A DNA stretch of 14,097 bases from Clostridiales bacterium. GTDB taxonomy: Bacteria > Bacillota > Clostridia > Oscillospirales > Acutalibacteraceae. The notes under the pieces were generated by a model. It searched no databases. It had not been told where the DNA came from and worked only from the letters and a program-made list of their open reading frames with translations. The stretch is taken from the NCBI GenBank assembly GCA_012728445.1, contig JAAYFA010000158.1, positions 1-14,097 on the forward strand, written 5' to 3'. Shown here piece after piece: positions 1-4,755 of the stretch. The stretch's first letter is position 1; each line of letters opens with the position of its first letter. The translations under genes were made by a program, and so were the position numbers.

Positions 1-1
1 A

Positions 2-337
2 ATCAAATTAGCCCCTGTTAACGCTCCATTTTTTGCGAATGCCAACCTTTTAATCGCAGCCGACTGCACCGCTTTTGCCTACGGCGATTTTCACAACCGC
101 TTTATTAAAAACCATGTCACGCTCATCGGCTGCCCAAAACTCGACGAAGGCGATTACACCGAAAAGCTAACAGCCATTCTTAAAAACAACAGCATTAAAA
201 GTGTTTCCATCGTGCGTATGGAAGTCCCCTGCTGCGGTGGAATTGAACATGCTGTTATCAACGCCCTGCGCAACTCCGGCAAAATGATTCCATGGCAAAA
301 AGTTGTCATCTCCTCAGATGGGCGAATTTTAGAGTAA
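2..337 (+). CDS. 4Fe-4S ferredoxin-type protein, C-terminal part (partial)
   Basis: The reading frame is open from the left edge and ends at TAA 335-337, giving 111 residues with no start in the window, so the gene is cut by the boundary. The visible part reads IKLAPVNAPFF, then LLIAADCTAFAYGDFH, then LIGCPKLDEGDYTEKL and finally MEVPCCGGIEHA. I recognise this as the C-terminal half of a family of roughly 250-300 residue proteins of anaerobes that carry an N-terminal ferredoxin-like 4Fe-4S domain; that domain would lie outside the window. Conserved cysteines in ADCTA, GCPKLD and VPCCGG could bind metal or be redox active. The family's role is poorly defined; it is often found near redox-stress genes, which fits the rubrerythrin gene downstream. 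The family call is from memory of its motifs. Confidence 0.75.
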   Translation: MKLAPVNAPFFANANLLIAADCTAFAYGDFHNRFIKNHVTLIGCPKLDEGDYTEKLTAILKNNSIKSVSIVRMEVPCCGGIEHAVINALRNSGKMIPWQKVVISSDGRILE

Positions 338-369
338 TTGCCCTTAACCCGACCAATAGAACGCCTTAA

Positions 370-406
370 AGAAGCCCGCCCTTTATAACGAAAGGCGGGC
401 TTTGTT
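370..406 (+). terminator. Rho-independent terminator after the Fe-S protein gene
   Basis: AAGCCCGCC (372-380) pairs with GGCGGGCTT (394-402); with one bulged C (381), TTT/AAA extends the stem to about 12 pairs around a small ATAACG loop. The T-run after it is short (TTTGTT). It lies 33 bases after the stop and before the rubrerythrin promoter, so the two genes are probably transcribed separately. Confidence 0.8.
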
Positions 407-413
407 ATCGGAA

Positions 414-441
414 TTGCTATGGATTTTTTCATACTTATGAT
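414..441 (+). promoter_or_regulatory. Candidate promoter of the rubrerythrin gene
   Basis: A TTGCTA -35 (414-419), a 16-base spacer and a TATGAT -10 (436-441) lie between the upstream terminator and the ribosome binding site AGGAG at 465-469. Matches are moderate and I see no clear PerR-type operator, so this is a plausible rather than firm call. Confidence 0.4.
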
Positions 442-478
442 GTACAATAAATTAAATTGATTGTAGGAGTGTTTTATA

Positions 479-982
479 ATGATTGATGAATTAGCAATAC
501 TTAAAGAAGCCATCATAGCGGAAATGAAAGCGTCGGAGTTTTACAAGCTCGCCGCAGAAAAGAGTGACGACCCGGAGGTTAAAGCCGCTTTTAACGAGTT
601 AGCTGCAGAAGAAGAGCTGCATATGACTTGGCTCAAAGAAATTTATAAAAATTTAGTTGACCCGGAGAAAAAGACCACGGAGTTTGCATTTGAAACTTTT
701 TTAAATGACAAGGCAAAAAAGGACCCGAACGTGCTGAAGTTTTCCGAAAAGGCACTGGCTTCGGCCACGATCTCCGTTGCGGTTTATGGCATTGCCGTCA
801 ATATGGAAAAGAACGCGGTTGAGTTTTACCAAAATGCCGCCGCCCGCACTTTGGACCCTCGCCTGCAAAGGCTGTTCAACATGCTTGCCGAGTGGGAAAC
901 GGGCCATGCCGAGCAGTTCAGCGCCGTGTATGAAACGATGATGGACAGCTGGTGGGACGACCAAGGCTTTGCGCCGTATTAA
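479..982 (+). CDS. Ferritin-like / rubrerythrin family diiron protein
   Basis: A 167-residue protein, with ATG chosen because AGGAG lies 9 bases upstream. It is made of two ferritin-like helical pairs. The first carries Glu20 and Glu45-x-x-His48, the second Glu115 and Glu140-x-x-His143: the duplicated E...ExxH pattern that binds a diiron centre in rubrerythrins. The C-terminal rubredoxin domain (paired CxxC) of classical rubrerythrin is absent, so it belongs to the short, rubredoxin-less group (COG1633-like). Proteins of this family usually reduce peroxide or store iron in the cytoplasm of anaerobes, but the electron donor cannot be read from the sequence. It is probably monocistronic, ending at the terminator at 1071-1106. 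The family call is secure; the exact substrate is inferred. Confidence 0.88.
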   Translation: MIDELAILKEAIIAEMKASEFYKLAAEKSDDPEVKAAFNELAAEEELHMTWLKEIYKNLVDPEKKTTEFAFETFLNDKAKKDPNVLKFSEKALASATISVAVYGIAVNMEKNAVEFYQNAAARTLDPRLQRLFNMLAEWETGHAEQFSAVYETMMDSWWDDQGFAPY

Positions 983-1026
983 TGAGCGGAATTTACCGGG
1001 CACGCAAGCAGAGGGAAATGGTAAGT

Positions 1027-1061
1027 TAGATACTGGATTCTAGATATTAGATGCTAGACAA
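1027..1061. repeat. Heptanucleotide tandem repeat, TAGATNN x5 (degenerate)
   Basis: Five adjacent 7-base units, TAGATAC, TGGATTC, TAGATAT, TAGATGC and TAGACAA, sit between the rubrerythrin stop codon and the terminator. No coding potential is visible. A shorter run with the same period, TTAGTGG TTAGTGG CTAGCGT, occurs just after ilvC. Confidence 0.6.
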
Positions 1062-1070
1062 AGAACGACA

Positions 1071-1106
1071 AAACCCGGTGGTAGTTTTTAGGCTACCACC
1101 GGGTTT
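1071..1106. terminator. Bidirectional terminator between convergent genes
   Basis: AAACCCGGTGGTAG (1071-1084) and CTACCACCGGGTTT (1093-1106) form a perfect 14-bp stem around the 8-base loop TTTTTAGG. On the plus strand it is followed by ATTGTTTTGTCTTTT. Read on the minus strand the stem ends in TTTTGTCGTTCTTT. It can therefore stop both the rubrerythrin transcript and the minus-strand block. Confidence 0.9.
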
Positions 1107-1124
1107 ATTGTTTTGTCTTTTACT

Positions 1125-1904
1125 TTATGAGTTTGCCGCGACAAGTTTTTCAAGGCATTTGTAGCTGATTTCGGTTGATTTGAGCGGGTCGTCGTCGAAA
1201 TTATTGTCCTGCTCATAAACAATATAGGGTATATCAAGTTCCATACAGGCTTTGAAGCAGGCATCCAAATCCACTTCGCCAACGCCCAGTTCCGTTATCA
1301 TCGGACAGCTGCTCGTAATTTCGCCGTCCTTAAAGTGGCAAACCTTTACCCTGCCCTTGAGGCGCTTGAGGAACTCCGCCGGGTTTTCGCCACCGACCTG
1401 AATCCAGTAAACATCGGGAATAAAGTTGAAGTATTCCGGGTCTGTCTCTTCAAGAAGAATGTCCATAATGGTTTTGTCGCCGTCTATCGGCTGAAATTCA
1501 AAGGCATGGTTGTGGTAAGCAAACTGCACACCTTGCTCTTTCATTTTACGCCCGATTTCGTTTGCCTCTTTGATGAACGTGCGCAAACCAACTGCGGACT
1601 CTCTGGCTTCTTTGGGCATACCACCGATCCCAAGACAGTCGCAGTGCATCATTTTGTGTTCCGCAATAAGAGCATCAAGGTCGTTTTGCATGCGGTCAAA
1701 GCCTTTGTGGGTCACGCAGACATCCATCTCATGCTTGTCCACTAAAAAGGCAACCTTTTCCGGCTCGATGGGGCCGATACCCGAAATTTGGATAACGTTG
1801 GTGCCGAGTTCTTTGACAAATTCAAAGGTCTTTTCTGTTTCCTCATAAGTCTGGATGTAGTCGCGCAGCGTGTAAAGTTGGATCCCGATTTTCGGCATGA
1901 TCAT
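1125..1904 (-). CDS. Sugar phosphate isomerase/epimerase-like TIM-barrel protein
   Basis: A 259-residue protein of the xylose isomerase-like TIM-barrel superfamily (AP endonuclease 2 fold, COG1082). Landmarks are GIQLYTLRD at residues 7-15, YHNHAFEF at 130-137, DVYWIQVGG at 164-172, HFKD at 190-193 and YEQD at 230-233. These acidic and histidine positions form the metal site of this family. Members isomerise or epimerise sugars, inositol derivatives or related keto compounds in the cytoplasm, and the substrate cannot be told here. There is no signal peptide. The ATG at 1904 is preferred because AAGGGG lies 9 bases upstream; an in-frame ATG follows two codons later. It is the last gene of the minus-strand block, so it may act with the deacetylase and phosphoesterase upstream on a sugar-containing compound (inference). 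Confidence 0.85.
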   Translation of the reverse strand: MIMPKIGIQLYTLRDYIQTYEETEKTFEFVKELGTNVIQISGIGPIEPEKVAFLVDKHEMDVCVTHKGFDRMQNDLDALIAEHKMMHCDCLGIGGMPKEARESAVGLRTFIKEANEIGRKMKEQGVQFAYHNHAFEFQPIDGDKTIMDILLEETDPEYFNFIPDVYWIQVGGENPAEFLKRLKGRVKVCHFKDGEITSSCPMITELGVGEVDLDACFKACMELDIPYIVYEQDNNFDDDPLKSTEISYKCLEKLVAANS

Positions 1905-1932
1905 TGTTATTTTCCCCTTATTTTTTAATTTG

Positions 1933-1957
1933 CGGACGCCATGTATGGCATCCCTAC
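1933..1957 (-). repeat. Small palindromic repeat, GTAGGG family (copy 1)
   Basis: Read on the minus strand it starts GTAGGG, continues into the imperfect palindrome ATGCCATACATGGCGT and ends in CCG. It shares the layout GTAGGG-palindrome-CG with the copies at 2010-2034, 8014-8040, 9900-9925 and 10016-10041, although the palindromic core differs. Confidence 0.6.
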
Positions 1958-1971
1958 GATTGGGTAAACCG

Positions 1972-2005
1972 TTCTCCTATTGCTTCTCCATCGCTTCTCT
2001 ATTGC
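1972..2005. repeat. Three imperfect 11-12 bp tandem repeats
   Basis: TTCTCCTATTGC (1972-1983), TTCTCCATCGC (1984-1994) and TTCTCTATTGC (1995-2005) follow one another directly, between two palindromic repeat copies. Nothing in this 138-base gap looks coding. Confidence 0.55.
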
Positions 2006-2009
2006 TTTT

Positions 2010-2034
2010 CGGGCGAACACTGTTCGCCCCCTAC
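2010..2034 (-). repeat. Small palindromic repeat, GTAGGG family (copy 2)
   Basis: GGGCGAACA (2011-2019) and TGTTCGCCC (2021-2029) are perfect inverted repeats around one base, flanked on the minus strand by GTAGGG. Sequences of this style are common between genes in Oscillospiraceae-like genomes (recalled, not searched). Related sequence abutting it continues to 2043 and provides the end of the PIG-L gene. No T-run follows, so it is unlikely to be a strong terminator. Confidence 0.65.
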
Positions 2035-2042
2035 GCTCCCGC

Positions 2043-2798
2043 CTACAAAAAATACCGCCGGCCGTATGGGTACATGCCCCCGCCGCCCCAGCAGCATTTG
2101 CCTTGTAGGAGCTTAAAGAGCAGCAGCTCATTATCTCCATACCCATAAGGGTATTTCATAATTTTGAAGGCTTCGGCGTAGGTCGTGTGCGCCAAGTGTC
2201 CCCTGAACCGCGCAGCGACTTCTTTTTCTTCCCATAACCCTTCCCCGTTGGCGTGGTGCTGATTAAATACCAGCAGGCCTTCCTTGACCCTGTCCATCAC
2301 ACTGCCGATATCCACATAAAAATCGGGGTTAAAGTACACCGAAGTCTGGTTGGGCCCCGCTTCAAACGCATATACCTCCCGCGGTACATAGCCATGCACA
2401 TCCGCAATACACAAGGCGTCGAGGGTACATTTCGCCGCTGCGACATGCTCAATGTGATTATCCTGCTGCCAATGCATAAAGACGATATCCGCCTTTATCT
2501 CGCGTAACTGTTCTTCAATGATATCTACATTCTGCTGTGTGTAAAAGTAGGTTTCCTTGCTTCTTTCACCTGTGATGATTTTGGAGGCACCGAGTACTTT
2601 GGCGGCATCTGTTTCCTGCTTGTTCATCTTCCTCAGCGTTTCGGCATCAAAATCCGCATGACGTGTGCAGGCGACATTTAAAAACACCGTTTCACAGCCC
2701 AGTTCATTGAGCATGGCCGCCACACCACCCGTACCGTACTCACACTCGTCATTATGCGCGCCGATGAAAAGAATTTTTGCTCGCGTTTCCATTTTCAT
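2043..2798 (-). CDS. PIG-L (LmbE) family deacetylase
   Basis: A 251-residue Zn-dependent N-deacetylase-like protein (COG2120). Members remove acetyl groups from N-acetylglucosamine-type conjugates. The metal motif, usually AHPDD, reads A14-H15-N16-D17-E18 followed by CEYGTGG, so the second zinc-binding aspartate is replaced by glutamate. The later ligand segment DNHIEHVAAA matches the usual DxHPDHxAA and keeps both histidines. I chose the ATG at 2798 because AAAGGA lies 5 bases before it; an in-frame ATG at 2804 has its Shine-Dalgarno directly adjacent, with no spacing. The last residues are glycine- and tyrosine-rich (CCWGGGGMYPYGRRYFL). The final codons and the TAG stop lie in sequence joined to a palindromic intergenic repeat, so the natural C-terminus may have been altered. 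No signal peptide, so cytoplasmic. Confidence 0.85.
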   Translation of the reverse strand: MKMETRAKILFIGAHNDECEYGTGGVAAMLNELGCETVFLNVACTRHADFDAETLRKMNKQETDAAKVLGASKIITGERSKETYFYTQQNVDIIEEQLREIKADIVFMHWQQDNHIEHVAAAKCTLDALCIADVHGYVPREVYAFEAGPNQTSVYFNPDFYVDIGSVMDRVKEGLLVFNQHHANGEGLWEEKEVAARFRGHLAHTTYAEAFKIMKYPYGYGDNELLLFKLLQGKCCWGGGGMYPYGRRYFL

Positions 2799-2859
2799 TG
2801 TCATCCTTTCTCTGTTGCCGTTCCCTGGGTTGGCCCTTATTTTTTGAGCTGCACTACAC

Positions 2860-3006
2860 TCAATTCAGCAGACCTTCTTCGCTAACGTTATCACAAGGTG
2901 AAGCGATCATGAATAGTTCCAGCGTGTCGTCATAGCAACAGTTCATGGCCGAGCGTACAATTTCGCTGCCGAAAAACGGATTTGCAAACTCTAATCTGTC
3001 GCTCAT
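2860..3006 (-). CDS. Possible small protein of 48 residues, unknown function
   Basis: A short minus-strand reading frame starts at ATG 3006 and stops at TGA 2860-2862. The sequence begins MSDRLEFANPFFGSEIVRSA and ends SEEGLLN. It has a good ribosome binding site, GAGGAGCG, about 6-7 bases before the ATG, and sits between two genes of the same strand, spaced as in an operon. It contains three cysteines (CC near residue 23 and one near 38), many acidic residues, and no signal peptide or membrane segment. I do not recognise it. It could also be a remnant of a longer gene. Support is the ribosome binding site, position and strand only. Confidence 0.45.
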   Translation of the reverse strand: MSDRLEFANPFFGSEIVRSAMNCCYDDTLELFMIASPCDNVSEEGLLN

Positions 3007-3048
3007 AAAAACACGCTCCTCAAATAATCAGTAAGCGGTCGGTATCGT

Positions 3049-4275
3049 TCAAAATAATTTGCCAAGAAAGTTCATGACCTTTGCCGGAATCAAAAATATA
3101 AAAGTTAATATTCCAACGATCTCCGGCGCAAAGTCATAGTTTTCGTGCCAGGGTAGACTTGTATAAACCGGCATTACCGGCATTTCGGTGCTGACAATAT
3201 CCGAGTAGAGTATGGAGACTGTATCAAAGTGCTTCAAGTCGTTCTCATACAGCGTAAACGAGCGCACACCACGTGCCGTGCCGCTGCCGTATGAATGAAA
3301 GCCCGTACCCCTGCAATAACCCATGACGATGCCGGCATCCGTTTTACCCATGTAATCATTGTGGTGGTCATGCCCAAAGAAAGCAGCGAAAATATCCCCT
3401 TTTTCGACCCAAGCGTCATAGAAACCAACATTCTTTGCAGATATGCTCGGATTCTCGCCAAAGGAGCCGGCAATATATTTGTCTGCATCCGGCAAAAAGA
3501 ACTTGCCGGACTCACAGCCCTTGCCGGGCATGGCACCGGGCGTGTCTTCGGCAACTTCGGTCATCAGCTCGGTATAAAACTCCGGCACAGGTATATGTTG
3601 AAAGAGCAGTGACGGCATCACGACCCCGCCGTTTAGTGCCTTGAGTTCATTGCTCTTGTCTTTATACCAATCGATTTGATCCTGTGCAACAAGGTCTTGA
3701 TCACCGCCGATGAGCTTATATCCACCGGAATCCACCATGTAGATGTTAAAAATATCCTTCGTGCCGGCGCTGTTTTTTACGAGCAGGTTATAGGTGCTAC
3801 AACCCGTCAGCGCACCGTCGTCCACCGCAAGGCAGGTGGGGTAAGCCATAAACATATCGAGTTGGTCTTTGAGGGTCACGCCCCACTTGATGCTTTCATT
3901 ATCGTGGTTGCCCGGTACAACGGCAATCGGAATACCTCTTGCGTTGACGGGGCCGACAATAGCGTCGATGGCAGCCTTCATCTTTGTTTTGTTCATCGTC
4001 AACCAATAACCGACCGTGTTGTCCCCTGTAAAGACAACCAAATCCGGCTGAACGCTGTCGAGCGCGGCGTCAATAAATTGCTTGGTGCCAATGTGCAACT
4101 GGTCGGTATCCTGCGTGTCGGTAATTTGAAGTATTTTAAAAGTGCCGTCCGGTCTGAATTTAAGCACCGGACGTGCAGACTTGGTCTGAAGCGCAGCAAC
4201 CGAGGGCAAACAGACGGAAATAACCAATAGTGTCGAAAGCATCAGAGCGAACAAGGACTTGAATTTCTTCTTCAT
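3049..4275 (-). CDS. Secreted calcineurin-like metallophosphoesterase
   Basis: A 408-residue protein. The ATG at 4275 is chosen because AAAGGG lies 10 bases upstream and it begins a typical signal peptide (MKKKFKSLFALMLSTLLVIS, with likely cleavage near Ala27-Ala28); an in-frame ATG at 4305 would add ten polar residues. All metallophosphoesterase motifs are present in order: TDTQD (52-56), TGDN (83-86), PGNHD (121-125), QHIP (226-229) and GHDHHND (301-307), giving the Asp, Asn and His ligands of a dinuclear metal site. The D-x-Q first motif resembles the extracellular phosphodiesterase/DCR2-like group. The last 22 residues are hydrophobic (EIVGILTFIFLIPAKVMNFL) and may anchor the exported enzyme to the membrane. 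The substrate, a phosphomonoester or diester, is unknown. It is the first gene of the minus-strand block. Confidence 0.9.
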   Translation of the reverse strand: MKKKFKSLFALMLSTLLVISVCLPSVAALQTKSARPVLKFRPDGTFKILQITDTQDTDQLHIGTKQFIDAALDSVQPDLVVFTGDNTVGYWLTMNKTKMKAAIDAIVGPVNARGIPIAVVPGNHDNESIKWGVTLKDQLDMFMAYPTCLAVDDGALTGCSTYNLLVKNSAGTKDIFNIYMVDSGGYKLIGGDQDLVAQDQIDWYKDKSNELKALNGGVVMPSLLFQHIPVPEFYTELMTEVAEDTPGAMPGKGCESGKFFLPDADKYIAGSFGENPSISAKNVGFYDAWVEKGDIFAAFFGHDHHNDYMGKTDAGIVMGYCRGTGFHSYGSGTARGVRSFTLYENDLKHFDTVSILYSDIVSTEMPVMPVYTSLPWHENYDFAPEIVGILTFIFLIPAKVMNFLGKLF

Positions 4276-4322
4276 AAAATGACATCCCTTTCGATTGGTC
4301 TGCATAAATTGCGATTGTAAAT

Positions 4323-4331
4323 ATTATAACA
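4323..4331 (-). promoter_or_regulatory. Candidate extended -10 promoter of the phosphoesterase block
   Basis: On the minus strand, TGTTATAAT (4331 down to 4323) is a consensus -10 with the extended TGn element, about 50 bases before the phosphoesterase start. The -35 region 17 bases upstream is poor, as expected for an extended -10 promoter. It diverges from the ilv promoter at 4445-4473. Confidence 0.55.
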
Positions 4332-4444
4332 TACACAAACTGTAATTTCATTATTATTCCTCTGATAATCAGGTTTTTTGCTCCTTTATCGCCTGTTTCA
4401 AACACCCTAAAAACGAAAAGTCAAATAAAATTCCAAAAAAAGTG

Positions 4445-4473
4445 TTGACAAGTCCACGTGTCAGTGATATTAT
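4445..4473 (+). promoter_or_regulatory. Consensus sigma-70/SigA promoter of the ilv operon
   Basis: A perfect TTGACA (4445-4450), a 17-base spacer and TATTAT (4468-4473) predict transcription from about 4480. The leader RNA before ilvB would then be about 275 bases, long enough for the leader peptide and attenuator described below. The box between the two divergent promoters (about 4332-4444) contains the short palindrome CTGATAATCAG (4362-4372), which might be an operator, but nothing firm. Confidence 0.8.
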
Positions 4474-4549
4474 TACTCCATTCTTTGTAAACGCATTTAT
4501 GATTTCGGCGCCCGATTTGGCGCACAATCCTGAAATAAGGAGCAACCCC

Positions 4550-4651
4550 ATGACAAGCGTTTTTGGTTTTTTGGTAGCTATAATTATCGTCAGCATTATC
4601 GTCATTATCGTCGATAGTGTTTCGAGAGTTTTACCAAAAAACAGCTTATGA
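4550..4651 (+). CDS. ilv operon leader peptide (Ile/Val-rich, attenuation)
   Basis: A 33-codon reading frame starts at ATG 4550, 7 bases after a strong AAGGAG (4537-4542), and ends at TGA 4649-4651. Codons 9-21 read V-A-I-I-I-V-S-I-I-V-I-I-V; within codons 11-21 only Ser15 is not Ile or Val. The DNA shows the Ile-Ile-Val triplet ATTATCGTC three times (4583-4591, 4595-4603, 4604-4612). In total 7 Ile, 7 Val and 3 Leu occur among 33 residues. It strongly resembles the E. coli ilvL leader peptide in length, MT start and Ile/Val run. It lies between a consensus promoter and a terminator hairpin just ahead of ilvB, so I read it as a ribosome-stalling sensor of charged tRNA-Ile and tRNA-Val rather than a functional protein. 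The alternative, a small single-span membrane protein, is less likely given the position. An upstream in-frame ATG (4499) lacks a ribosome binding site. Confidence 0.75.
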   Translation: MTSVFGFLVAIIIVSIIVIIVDSVSRVLPKNSL

Positions 4652-4695
4652 CAGAACGCTAGATTAGCGAAGTCAACAAAGAGCCTGTGGTAAAA
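4629..4695 (+). promoter_or_regulatory. Predicted antiterminator pairing in the ilv leader
   Basis: TTTTACC (4629-4635), inside codons 27-29 of the leader ORF, is exactly complementary to GGTAAAA (4689-4695). The pairing can extend through ACAG with CTGT (4685-4688) and CTT with AAG (4679-4681), with bulges. These downstream bases are also the left arm and loop of the terminator, so the two structures exclude each other. A small hairpin CGCTA-GAT-TAGCG (4657-4669) would sit inside the antiterminator loop. Folded by eye; no energies computed. Confidence 0.55.
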
Positions 4696-4720
4696 CTCAC
4701 CACAGGCTCTTATTGATTTT
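4679..4720 (+). terminator. Attenuator terminator of the ilv operon
   Basis: AAGAGCCTGTGGT (4679-4691) and ACCACAGGCTCTT (4699-4711) form a perfect 13-bp stem with loop AAAACTC, followed by ATTGATTTTATA. It lies after the leader ORF and before the ilvB ribosome binding site, so it would end transcription before the structural genes when the leader peptide is fully translated. Confidence 0.82.
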
Positions 4721-4755
4721 ATATAGTAAATTCTTGAGTATTGGAGGAAAAAAAC

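Noticed and set aside
4362..4380. CTGATAATCAG followed by six T, a possible terminator.
   Set aside because: The palindrome leaves almost no loop and only 3-4 stable pairs; it lies between divergent promoters. At most an operator.
4474..4755. A T-box riboswitch was looked for in the ilv leader.
   Set aside because: No TGGNACCGCG-like motif or long specifier stem is seen; the leader ORF and hairpin explain the region better.
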